From Armatimonadota bacterium (lineage in GTDB: Bacteria; Armatimonadota; UBA5829; DTJY01), in assembly GCA_023511795.1 (NCBI GenBank), contig JAIMAU010000002.1, forward strand, positions 62,001 to 126,000: DNA of 64,000 bases, read 5' to 3'. Below the pieces are notes generated by a model, which was not told where the DNA came from, did not search any database, and was given only the letters and a program-made list of their open reading frames with translations. A program made the translations under genes and the position numbers. Below are positions 8,426 through 16,087 of this stretch, piece by piece. Every line of letters starts with the position of its first letter. The stretch's first letter is position 1.

Positions 8426-9703
8426 GTGCCAAAGGTGGCAATTCATACTCTTGGTTGTAAGGTTAATCAGTACGAAACGCAGAGGATGGCGGAGGCACTG
8501 CGTGCTAGTGGGTATGATGTTGTGGACTTTGCTGATTCGGCCGACGTTTATATCATAAATAGTTGCTCGGTAACACATACTGCTGACAGCAAATCCCGGC
8601 AGGCTGTTAGAACGGTTGCACGCCGTCACCCAGGGGCATGTGTAGTACTCACCGGTTGCTATGCCGAGACATCGCCTAATGAAGCCAGTGAAATCGAGGG
8701 CGTATCGCTCGTATTGGGTAACCGGCACAAAGATGCCATCGTAGAATACATTGGGCGGCTTCTCCCTAGTAAGGTGAGTAAAACAGACATGGCGGCCTCG
8801 GTTTCAAGGACGGCTAGTGCTAGAACACGTGCACTGGTGAAGATCCAGGATGGATGCGACCAATTTTGCTCATATTGCATCGTGCCTTTTGCCAGGCCTA
8901 TGATGTGGTGTAAGCCGGCAAATGAGGTAGTTGACGAGGTTACTCAACTAGCCGACCGAGGATTCAAGGAAATTGTTCTCACTGGCATAAGGCTTGGGCG
9001 CTATGAATATGGTGGGACAAACCTTGTTGGACTTCTTCAATCACTTGTGAAAGTCTCGGGGATTGAACGTATCCGACTGAGCTCGATTGAAATGACCGAT
9101 GTGCCAGCTGGTCTTCTTGAAATAATGGCTAGCGAGAAAAAAATATGTCGCCACCTACATGTGCCGTTGCAAAGCGGCAACGATGGAGTACTTAAGCGAA
9201 TGAACCGGCCCTACACTGCGGAAGAGTTCGAACGGTTTGTTGAGGAGGCTCGTTTAAGGGTGTCCGATATTGCAATAACGACCGATATTATGGTAGGCTT
9301 CCCGGGCGAAACCATTGAGGAGTTTGAAGAGACGTACTGTCTTGCAGAGCGGCTGGAATTCTCACGGGCACACATATTCCGATTCTCACCAAGACAAGGT
9401 ACAGCAGCATCTATGATGCCGGATGATGTTTCACCGGTTGAGAAAAAGCGGCGGAGCGAGCTATTAATTGGATTGGCAAAGGCTCATTCTGAAAAGTTTG
9501 CAAAGCGGTTTATCGGTAAGACTTTGGCCGTATTGGTTGAGGGCAATAAAGAAAGCAAGCTTCGCTCAGGCTTTACCGATAATTATATTAAGGTTGTTTT
9601 TAAAAACGGCCCTAAATGCGAGGCTGGAGAAATTGTACTGGTTAGAATTGCCGATGTGAAGGAAAATCAAGTTTTTGGGGAAATCATAACGAGTAACGCG
9701 TGA
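8426..9703 (+). CDS. mtaB: tRNA N6-threonylcarbamoyladenosine (t6A37) methylthiotransferase MtaB
   Basis: Radical-SAM enzyme that converts t6A37 to ms2t6A in tRNAs reading ANN codons. The 425-residue protein starts at GTG 8426 after AAGGAG. The N-terminal UPF0004 domain carries its three cluster cysteines in HTLGCKVNQ, NSCSVT and LTGCYAE. The radical-SAM triad is in CDQFCSYC, and a C-terminal TRAM-like domain follows. The segment after the CxxxCxxC reads FARPMMWCKP where the family usually has a basic R-G-x-x-R-S-R-P motif, and LTGIRLGRY replaces LTGIHLG. It precedes a HIT gene by 44 bp. The family call is firm; the substituted motifs make activity less certain. Confidence 0.92.
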   Translation: MPKVAIHTLGCKVNQYETQRMAEALRASGYDVVDFADSADVYIINSCSVTHTADSKSRQAVRTVARRHPGACVVLTGCYAETSPNEASEIEGVSLVLGNRHKDAIVEYIGRLLPSKVSKTDMAASVSRTASARTRALVKIQDGCDQFCSYCIVPFARPMMWCKPANEVVDEVTQLADRGFKEIVLTGIRLGRYEYGGTNLVGLLQSLVKVSGIERIRLSSIEMTDVPAGLLEIMASEKKICRHLHVPLQSGNDGVLKRMNRPYTAEEFERFVEEARLRVSDIAITTDIMVGFPGETIEEFEETYCLAERLEFSRAHIFRFSPRQGTAASMMPDDVSPVEKKRRSELLIGLAKAHSEKFAKRFIGKTLAVLVEGNKESKLRSGFTDNYIKVVFKNGPKCEAGEIVLVRIADVKENQVFGEIITSNA

Positions 9704-9747
9704 TTATCGATAGAGTAACGTCTGCGCTACTTTGGGAGGTAGACTTC

Positions 9748-10092
9748 ATGGAAGGGTGCATATTCTGCAAAATTGTGCAACGTGAAATTCCAGCTCAAGT
9801 AGTTTATGAGGATGAAGTCATTCTCGCCTTTAGGGATGTGAATCCAGTAGCTCCGGTGCATGTGCTTATTATTCCGAAGGAGCACATAGCGGGGGTCCTT
9901 TCACTTAATCAGGAACATTCTGAAATAATAAAAGGGATTTGGCTAGTTATTCCAAAGCTTGCTCAAGAGCTTGGTATTGCGGACAGAGGCTTTAGGGTTG
10001 TAGTTAACTCGGGTCCGGCGGCAGGTCAGAGCGTGCCGCATTTGCATTTTCATCTGTTGGGAGGTAGGGCTTTTAGCTGGCCTCCAGGTTAG
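9748..10092 (+). CDS. HIT-family nucleotide hydrolase/transferase
   Basis: The 114-residue protein belongs to the HINT branch of the histidine triad family, which hydrolyses purine nucleoside phosphoramidates and acyl-adenylates. MEGCIFCKIVQREIPAQVVY includes the CxxC-type N-terminus, and VPHLHFHLLGG near the C-terminus is the catalytic HxHxH triad. A frame from GTG 9700 overlaps mtaB, but ATG 9748 has GGGAGG at the right distance and matches the family start. It is cotranscribed with mtaB. The cellular substrate is unknown, as for most bacterial HINTs. Confidence 0.93.
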   Translation: MEGCIFCKIVQREIPAQVVYEDEVILAFRDVNPVAPVHVLIIPKEHIAGVLSLNQEHSEIIKGIWLVIPKLAQELGIADRGFRVVVNSGPAAGQSVPHLHFHLLGGRAFSWPPG

Positions 10093-10094
10093 AC

Positions 10095-10123
10095 TTGACA
10101 ACGAAATTAAATAAATATATAAT
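10095..10123 (+). promoter_or_regulatory. Consensus sigma-70 promoter for rpsU
   Basis: TTGACA at 10095-10100 and TATAAT at 10118-10123 are separated by 17 bp, a perfect match to the consensus. Transcription should start near 10130, giving a leader of about 158 nt before rpsU. Confidence 0.9.
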
Positions 10124-10151
10124 GGTTTTGATTTCCAGCGACTGACAGTAG

Positions 10152-10171
10152 GGCTGCGCAGCCGCGCAGCC
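10152..10171 (+). promoter_or_regulatory. GC-rich hairpin in the rpsU leader
   Basis: GGCTGCGC (10152-10159) and GCGCAGCC (10164-10171) form a perfect 8-bp stem with an AGCC loop about 22 nt after the predicted start site. AGTTTTATT follows, a weak U-tract. It could be an attenuator or an autoregulatory leader structure for S21. Confidence 0.55.
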
Positions 10172-10287
10172 AGTTTTATTGCAGTAAAGTTTTTCCAACG
10201 GGGTTGAGTTTAAGGGTTCTTCAACCGAAACTCATATATGGAAAGTATTTTATTAAAGCGATTAAATAACGTAGGGAGGGACACTGA

Positions 10288-10476
10288 TTGGCGCAAGTCC
10301 AAGTGCGGGAAAACGAATCAATAGATAGCGCCCTAAAGCGATTCAAGAAAGAACTTCAACAGGCTGGCGTTCTGAAGGAAGCCCGCGAGCATGAGCACTA
10401 CGAGAAGCCTAGCGACAAGAAGCGCAAGGCCGAAGCTGCTCGGCGGCGCAAGCTCATGAAGCTCAACAAGGGTTAA
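10288..10476 (+). CDS. rpsU: 30S ribosomal protein S21
   Basis: Small basic ribosomal protein that helps mRNA initiation on the 30S subunit. The 62-residue product starts at TTG 10288, seven bases after GGGAGGG, and reads [20 protein letters not shown] with a Lys/Arg-rich tail [15 protein letters not shown] starts recur in this window (rpmF, fabG, iorA). The order rpsU-yqeY-pgpH is conserved in Bacillota and relatives. Confidence 0.96.
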   Translation: MAQVQVRENESIDSALKRFKKELQQAGVLKEAREHEHYEKPSDKKRKAEAARRRKLMKLNKG

Positions 10477-10510
10477 TACCTAAGGTTTGCCAACCGCGAG
10501 GCAATTTGGT

Positions 10511-10966
10511 ATGTCGTTGCGGGAAAAGCTAGAAGAAGATTATAAAGCGGCGATGAAAGCCAAGGATACTCTCCGAGTATCTGTAATTCGTATGGCGCGT
10601 AGCGAGATCCGAAACGCGGAAATTGCTAAGCGCCGTTCTCTTACTGAGGAAGAAATCGCTGAGGTAATCACCCGTGAGATTAAGCGACGGCAGGAGTCCA
10701 TTGAGCAGTTCAAACAAGGCGGTCGGACTGATTTAGTTGATAAGGAAACCGCTGAGATGAAAATTCTCTCGGAATATTTGCCAGAACAGCTTTCTGAGGA
10801 CGAAATAGCCGGCATTGCGCAAGAGGTGATAGCAGAACTGAAAGCTGCGTCAAAGGCAGATAAGGGTCGGGTAATGAGCGCCCTTATGCCGCGCGTTCGT
10901 GGTCGGGCAGACGGAAGATTAGTCAGCGAGATAGTCGACCGCTTGCTTGAGCGCAGTTCTGCATAA
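10511..10966 (+). CDS. yqeY: GatB/YqeY-family protein
   Basis: The 151-residue protein matches the YqeY family, related to the tRNA-binding tail of GatB. It starts MSLREKLEEDYKAAMKAKDT, followed by the family motif LRVSVIRMARSEIRN, and ends in the helical region KADKGRVMSALMPRVRGRADG typical of the GatB tail. A longer frame from TTG 10487 exists; ATG 10511 with GAGG upstream fits the family. It lies 34 bp after rpsU and its stop almost touches the next gene. A role in tRNA amidation has been suggested for the family but not proven. Confidence 0.93.
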   Translation: MSLREKLEEDYKAAMKAKDTLRVSVIRMARSEIRNAEIAKRRSLTEEEIAEVITREIKRRQESIEQFKQGGRTDLVDKETAEMKILSEYLPEQLSEDEIAGIAQEVIAELKAASKADKGRVMSALMPRVRGRADGRLVSEIVDRLLERSSA

Positions 10967-10967
10967 T

Positions 10968-13217
10968 ATGATTATTTCTAACTCCGTTGCCCAACCTGGG
11001 CATCGCAAAAAGGACCTGGATAAGCGAAAATCGGCATTGTTGAGAGCAGGGGGTCCGCGTGTGATGTTGGGCCTCTGCGTTATACTCATCTTGTCGGTCC
11101 TCCTCTCAATGCATCTACTTCCTGAAAAGGTATCACTCCGAGTTGGCGATATCAGCAACGAAGAAATTCGTGCCCACAAAACGGTCCGTTATATCGACAC
11201 AATTGCAACAGAGCGTCTCAGACAGGAGGCGGCTAAAAAAACCGACAAGGTCTATACCATTGTTCCAAAGGCTGCTTCCGAGACTGGCGAGGATTTCGCC
11301 CAAATTATAGATGTCCTCAAGCGTGCTAGGCTCGACCCCACCCTATATTCCGACGAATCCAGGATTGCTTATGTGAGCCGCAACCTTCGCCCGGACTTGC
11401 AGGAGTGTGTGGACTCCGACGCTTTGAGAATTCTACTAAAAGCTGATGCAAAGACCTTTGACCAGATCCAGTCATACGCAGAACCGCTAATGCGTCAGAT
11501 TGTTGATAGGGAGATTCGTGACATTCCGGATGACGTTCCTATCGTGCGTGCAGAGTTTCGAAAGCGCCTTGTTGAAATTTTAGGAAGCACCAAGTATGCT
11601 GCCGCAGTCTCGAAGATAGGCGGCAGTCTTATAAGGCCGAACCGCCTATTCGACCCAGAAGCTACAAAGAAGGCTCAAGAGCGGGAGATGCGGATGGTGC
11701 CCCCCAAGTATGGTCAGATTCTCCTTGGCGAAGTGGTTATTTCCAAAGGCGAGCGCGTTACGCCTGAGCACATTGACAAGTTCACCGCATTGGGGCTAAG
11801 CCATCCGAAGGCAGATTATGTTATCATGATGTGCATAAGCATACTTGTTGCTTGTGTAGTGATTTTCACGCTTCTTTATCTTGCGCGATACCATGCACGG
11901 ATATACACGTCCACAAAGTTGCTTGGACTACTGTCTTTGATAGTAGTCCTAAGCGTTTTGGGGCTGAAGTTAGGCGGCGCAGCACTTGGTTTGAATTTAA
12001 GTGGCTCACAAAGCGGCTACTTTGGGATGATCTGGATTGCTACGGCGGGCATGCTTACTGCCACGCTGATTAATCCGCAGGTCGCCGTCATGATTGTGGC
12101 GCTTCTGTCAGCGATGACCGGATTTGCGATGAATCAGGAGCTACGATGGGCGTTGGCGGCGTTAGTTAGTGGTTTTGTGGCAATCTATTCGGTATCCGAC
12201 ATCCGCCACCGGTCGGACCTAATGACTGCGGCAATAATTGTGTCGTTAACCAACCTTGCGATAGTGTGGTTAATTGGGCGTGTAGGCGGCGACGATGTGA
12301 GGACGCTTTTTATAGGCTCGGGATGGGCTGTTGTTGGAGGAGTGAGTTCTATAGGTCTGTTTTGGCTAGGGACGACCGCATTGGAAAAGCCTTTCGGAAT
12401 CACAACCCACAATCGCCTCTTGGAACTGGCGGATACGAACAACCCTATATTGAAGCGGTTATTAATGGAGGCACCGGGTACATATAGTCATAGCATATTT
12501 GTGGGAAATATAGCAGCAGGTGCTGCTGAACAAATTGGGGCGGATCCGCTACTTGTTCGCGTTGCGGCATATTATCATGACGTTGGCAAGATGAAGCGGC
12601 CGCATTTCTTTGTGGAGAACCAGTATGTTGAAAATGCTCACGACGGGCTGAATCCCTCGCTTAGTGCATTGGTAATTAGGTCGCACATCAAAGACGGCCT
12701 CGAGCTTGCGAAGGAATACAAATTGCCGCCATTGATATGTGAACTAATGGCGCAACATCATGGCACGAGCGTTGTAAAATATTTTTACCATCAAGCTACA
12801 AGCGAAGGGAATAACGAGTCGGACATGCTCGAACAGCATTTCCGCTATGACGGAACCAAGCCGCAAAGTAAAGAGGCTGCTCTTTTGATGCTGGCTGATT
12901 CAGTCGAGGCTGCATCGCGGAGTTTATCAAAGCCGACGCCCAGCCACATAGAAAATCTTGTGGACAAAATCATCGATGATCGTTTAGCTGACGGCCAGCT
13001 TGATGAATCAGATTTGACTTTTAAGGATATAAGTCGAATTCGAGACTCATTCGTTCGAACGCTAACGAGCATGATGCATGCTCGTATCGAGTATCCTGAA
13101 CTTACAGGGACCGAAGGAAAGAAATCTGCAAATGGAAGTGCTAATAAAGAATCTTCAGAAGTGGCAAGTGAATCAGGAAAGGCTGAAAAAGGTCGTAGCC
13201 ACGTCACTGCAAGTTGA
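10968..13217 (+). CDS. pgpH: PgpH-type 7TM-HD membrane phosphodiesterase (YqfF)
   Basis: The 749-residue protein has one N-terminal membrane helix (about 25-45), an extracytoplasmic 7TMR-HDED domain, seven membrane helices (about 285-480) and a cytoplasmic HD domain. HD motifs are visible: YSHSIFVGN, then His537-Asp538 in YYHDVGK, and AQHHGT further on. Family members such as Listeria PgpH hydrolyse c-di-AMP. ATG 10968 overlaps nothing and follows the yqeY stop by one base; it has no clear ribosome site, so coupling to yqeY is likely. Its 3' end contains the start of ybeY. Confidence 0.92.
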   Translation: MIISNSVAQPGHRKKDLDKRKSALLRAGGPRVMLGLCVILILSVLLSMHLLPEKVSLRVGDISNEEIRAHKTVRYIDTIATERLRQEAAKKTDKVYTIVPKAASETGEDFAQIIDVLKRARLDPTLYSDESRIAYVSRNLRPDLQECVDSDALRILLKADAKTFDQIQSYAEPLMRQIVDREIRDIPDDVPIVRAEFRKRLVEILGSTKYAAAVSKIGGSLIRPNRLFDPEATKKAQEREMRMVPPKYGQILLGEVVISKGERVTPEHIDKFTALGLSHPKADYVIMMCISILVACVVIFTLLYLARYHARIYTSTKLLGLLSLIVVLSVLGLKLGGAALGLNLSGSQSGYFGMIWIATAGMLTATLINPQVAVMIVALLSAMTGFAMNQELRWALAALVSGFVAIYSVSDIRHRSDLMTAAIIVSLTNLAIVWLIGRVGGDDVRTLFIGSGWAVVGGVSSIGLFWLGTTALEKPFGITTHNRLLELADTNNPILKRLLMEAPGTYSHSIFVGNIAAGAAEQIGADPLLVRVAAYYHDVGKMKRPHFFVENQYVENAHDGLNPSLSALVIRSHIKDGLELAKEYKLPPLICELMAQHHGTSVVKYFYHQATSEGNNESDMLEQHFRYDGTKPQSKEAALLMLADSVEAASRSLSKPTPSHIENLVDKIIDDRLADGQLDESDLTFKDISRIRDSFVRTLTSMMHARIEYPELTGTEGKKSANGSANKESSEVASESGKAEKGRSHVTAS

Positions 13218-13584
13218 GGGATTTAACCGACCTGCAGAGGTTAGCATTGTCCTTACAGATGATGAGATGATTCGTGAATTGAATAAAGAATATAGAGGTG
13301 TAGATTCGCCGACAGATGTTCTTGCCTTCTCGCAATTGGAAAACAAGGAAGTAACTTATGAAAACGACCAGGTTGTGCTGGGTGATATAATAATTTCTGT
13401 GGAAACAGCCGAAAAACAGGCAAGGGAGCACGGCCATTCACTTGATGATGAAATCAGTCTATTAGTTGCACATGGAATGCTCCACCTTCTAGGTTATGGT
13501 GACCAGACTGAAGCGCAGGCAGCTGTAATGCGAGAACACGAAAAGGAGATTTTGGAACAATCAAACGATGGAAGATCTAACTAA
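13132..13584 (+). CDS. ybeY: Endoribonuclease YbeY with an altered zinc site
   Basis: YbeY is a metal-dependent RNase in 16S rRNA 3' maturation and ribosome quality control. The 150-residue protein has LTDDEMIRELNKEYRGVDSP and TDVLAFS, both typical. The zinc motif, normally HGxLHLxGYDH, reads HGMLHLLGYGD: two His are present but the third ligand position is Asp. ATG 13132 has AAGGAAAG upstream and overlaps the pgpH 3' end by 86 bp, so translation is probably coupled. An earlier in-frame ATG (13078) is less likely. Context pgpH-ybeY-dgkA is the usual one. The Asp may still bind metal. Confidence 0.93.
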   Translation: MEVLIKNLQKWQVNQERLKKVVATSLQVEGFNRPAEVSIVLTDDEMIRELNKEYRGVDSPTDVLAFSQLENKEVTYENDQVVLGDIIISVETAEKQAREHGHSLDDEISLLVAHGMLHLLGYGDQTEAQAAVMREHEKEILEQSNDGRSN

Positions 13585-14332
13585 AGAAGTAATTGATCAG
13601 TCTACGGATGATTCAGAAGCACCAAATGTCAAGCCAAGAGGCATTTTGGGAGGATTCAGGTATGCGGTTAATGGCATACTTGATGTCTTTCGCACACAGA
13701 AGCACATGCGCTTTCATTTTGTTATGGTTTTTCTTGTGCTTCTTGTTGCTCTCCTTTTCAATTTAGAGAAAAGGGACATGTTGGTGCTACTTTTTACGAT
13801 TTCACTTGTATTAGTTTGTGAGATGTTCAATTCAGCCATTGAGGCTGTTGTGGATATCATAGCGCCTACATATCACCCATTAGCAAAATTCGCCAAAGAT
13901 GCCGCGGCTGGTGCTGTTCTTATTTCGGCGGTAACGGCTGTCGTCGTTGGAGTCATATTATCTGCAGAGTACTTTGACCTAGGTAATTTTGGTGGTCCGG
14001 TTGTAGGAGAAAGACCAGGGCCGCTGATGCGGGTATTTCTCACCGGCGTAATCCTGCTGGTACTTATCACGATTATCAAAGTATTGGGTACGAAGGGAAA
14101 GCTGTTAAGAGGGGGAATTGTGAGCGGTCACACAGCCGCAGGTTTTTTCCTAGCAGCTTCGATTCTATACATCTCGAAAAACAATCTTGCCGCAATGCTA
14201 GGTGTTGTGCTTGCGCTCCTTATTGCCCAGAGTCGTGTTGAAGCCAAGATTCATTCACTGCAGGAAGTTATCATCGGCGCCGTGCTTGCAATGCTAGTCA
14301 CGGCTGTCGTTTATTGGTTTGCACCAGGCTAA
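13568..14332 (+). CDS. DgkA-type lipid kinase fused to a PAP2 phosphatase-like domain
   Basis: The 254-residue membrane protein has an N-terminal DgkA/undecaprenol-kinase domain (about 25-125). It carries GFRYAVNGI, then the catalytic-site motif EMFNSAIEAVVD, and KFAKDAAAGAVLI. After a linker (FDLGNFGGPVVGERP) come four membrane helices with PAP2-like motifs: SGHTAAG (residues about 191-197, lacking the usual Pro) and SRVEAKIHSLQEV (SR-x5-H). The product could phosphorylate undecaprenol or diacylglycerol and also dephosphorylate lipid phosphates. It overlaps ybeY by 17 bp. The kinase part is confident; the phosphatase activity is inferred. Confidence 0.88.
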   Translation: MEDLTKEVIDQSTDDSEAPNVKPRGILGGFRYAVNGILDVFRTQKHMRFHFVMVFLVLLVALLFNLEKRDMLVLLFTISLVLVCEMFNSAIEAVVDIIAPTYHPLAKFAKDAAAGAVLISAVTAVVVGVILSAEYFDLGNFGGPVVGERPGPLMRVFLTGVILLVLITIIKVLGTKGKLLRGGIVSGHTAAGFFLAASILYISKNNLAAMLGVVLALLIAQSRVEAKIHSLQEVIIGAVLAMLVTAVVYWFAPG

Positions 14333-14390
14333 GTTTAGACGGTGGTTAGTTCCATCCTTGTAATGTTCAGTTTAGGGGGTGTTTTACTAC

Positions 14391-15791
14391 TTGGGTACAG
14401 ATATTGACCCGTTCAGTTTTGCCGGGATGGTAGTAAGCACGGGCAATCCCGGCATAGTTAAGAGCGTTATTCTCATATTTCTGCTGCTTTTCTGCAATGC
14501 ATTCTTTTCTATGGCAGAGATAGCGATTGTATCCGTGCGCAAGACAAGAATAAAGCAGCTTGTGGACGAAGGCGTCTCGCGAGCAAAAGCGGTTCAAAGG
14601 CTGCTTGAAGACCCCACCCGCTTTTTGGCGACGGTGCAGATGGGCATCACCCTCGTTGGGTTTTTCGCCTCAGCGGCAGGTGCCGCTACGCTAGCCGAAC
14701 CGTTGGCAAAGTACCTTCAAGCGACAGGCATTCCAATCGTTGCTGACAACCCAATTGCGTCGGCGGTCGTACTCTTGACCCTTGTGATAGTCTTTCTCAG
14801 TTTAGTAATTGGTGAGACTGCTCCAAAAAGTCTGGCTCTCCAGCACGCCGAAAAAATTGCATTGTTGGTTGCCAGTCCAATGCTTTGGCTTTCATATCTC
14901 ACGGCACCGTTTGTTAAAACAATCACAGCCGCAAGCAATCTGTTTGTCAGGCCTTTCGGTGGCAGAGCTAGTTTCTCACCGCCGATTCTGACTGAGGAAG
15001 AGCTCAAAATGCTTGTGGAAGCCGGCGAGGAGGAAGGTGTTCTCGAAGAGGAAGAAAAAGAGATGATTCACTCCATCTTTGAGTTCACCGATACCGTCGT
15101 GCGAAAAGTTATGACGCCGCGGACTGATATGAAGTGCGTTGAGGTAAATGCCTCGGTTGATGAGCTTCTAGATGTGATAATCCGTGCAGGGCATTCACGC
15201 GTACCTATATACGAAGATACGGTGGATAATATCGTTGGCGTTGTTCATGCAAAAGACCTTCTGCGGGCGTTGCATGAAAATGGCAAGAAAGTCAACATTC
15301 GGGAGCTCATGCGACCGCCGTACATCGTTCCCGAAAACAAAAAGGTTGATGAGCTTCTTGCGGAGTTCAAGAAGAGCAAGATTCAAATGGCTATCGTTGT
15401 GGATGAATATGGCGGAACAGCTGGCTTAGTGACGATTGAGGATATTCTCGAAGAGATCGTTGGCGATATTATGGATGAGTATGATGTCGAAGAACCTATG
15501 ACTGAAATACTAGATGAAAATACTATGATAGTTGATGCGAGAATTCCCATCAGCGAAATAAACGAATTAATGGACATTCAGCTACCTGAGGAGGAATTCG
15601 ACACCATAGGTGGCTTTGTATTTGGTTTATTTGGGACCCAACCACACCAGGGTCAAGCGGTCGAATATAACGGCATAAAGTTCGTTGTAGAGAAAACCGA
15701 TGGCCGTCGTATTCAGAAAGTTCGCATTATAAAACCCCCTAAGTCGCCTGAGGATGAAGAAGAAATAGAAGGGGGCGGCTCTGTGCGGTAG
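14391..15791 (+). CDS. CorC/HlyC-family transporter (CNNM domain, CBS pair)
   Basis: The 466-residue protein has a DUF21/CNNM membrane domain (about 25-195, four helices, including SMAEIAIVSVRKTRI), a CBS pair (about 205-330, with VMTPRTDMKCV and VVDEYGGTAGLVTIEDI) and a C-terminal CorC_HlyC domain (about 350-430). Family members export Mg2+ or help with divalent-cation homeostasis; the old hemolysin name is misleading. GTG 14379 is possible, but AGGGGGTG lies eight bases before TTG 14391, so that start is preferred. It follows the dgkA fusion by 58 bp. Next comes a gap of 296 bp. Confidence 0.92.
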   Translation: MGTDIDPFSFAGMVVSTGNPGIVKSVILIFLLLFCNAFFSMAEIAIVSVRKTRIKQLVDEGVSRAKAVQRLLEDPTRFLATVQMGITLVGFFASAAGAATLAEPLAKYLQATGIPIVADNPIASAVVLLTLVIVFLSLVIGETAPKSLALQHAEKIALLVASPMLWLSYLTAPFVKTITAASNLFVRPFGGRASFSPPILTEEELKMLVEAGEEEGVLEEEEKEMIHSIFEFTDTVVRKVMTPRTDMKCVEVNASVDELLDVIIRAGHSRVPIYEDTVDNIVGVVHAKDLLRALHENGKKVNIRELMRPPYIVPENKKVDELLAEFKKSKIQMAIVVDEYGGTAGLVTIEDILEEIVGDIMDEYDVEEPMTEILDENTMIVDARIPISEINELMDIQLPEEEFDTIGGFVFGLFGTQPHQGQAVEYNGIKFVVEKTDGRRIQKVRIIKPPKSPEDEEEIEGGGSVR

Positions 15792-16087
15792 TATAGTTAT
15801 GCTGCCAATTTTTAGAATATTTTGCCTCCATAACAACCGTGCATGGTGAGAATTTCGGTGAAGTTTCGTTCATTATTGCTGCCTCCTTCCGTTCTTTGTT
15901 AGAGTTGGCATGTGTTTGAGCGTGCCATTTCATGTCTAGGATTGCCATCATGCTTTACAGCAAGGAACTTGGTTTCAAAAATCTCAGCGATTGTCTTTCT
16001 TGCAGCGTTTTTATATGCTTGGATTGCATAAACGAATTATATACTTAGTAGGCGCATGCCAAGGTCTGCCATTGCGGAGAATGTGGA
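15792..16087. other. Gap between corC and the glycosyltransferase cluster
   Basis: About 296 bp with no RNA gene. On minus there is a 44-codon frame (15739-15873) with AGGAGG upstream, but it runs antisense into corC and has no recognisable family. AT-rich ATTATATACTTAG at about 16035-16048 could be part of a promoter for the following gene. Confidence 0.4.

Noticed and set aside
15739-15873. 44-codon minus-strand frame with AGGAGG ribosome site after corC
   Set aside because: It runs antisense into the 3' end of corC, has no recognisable family and its composition follows the overlapping gene's frame.
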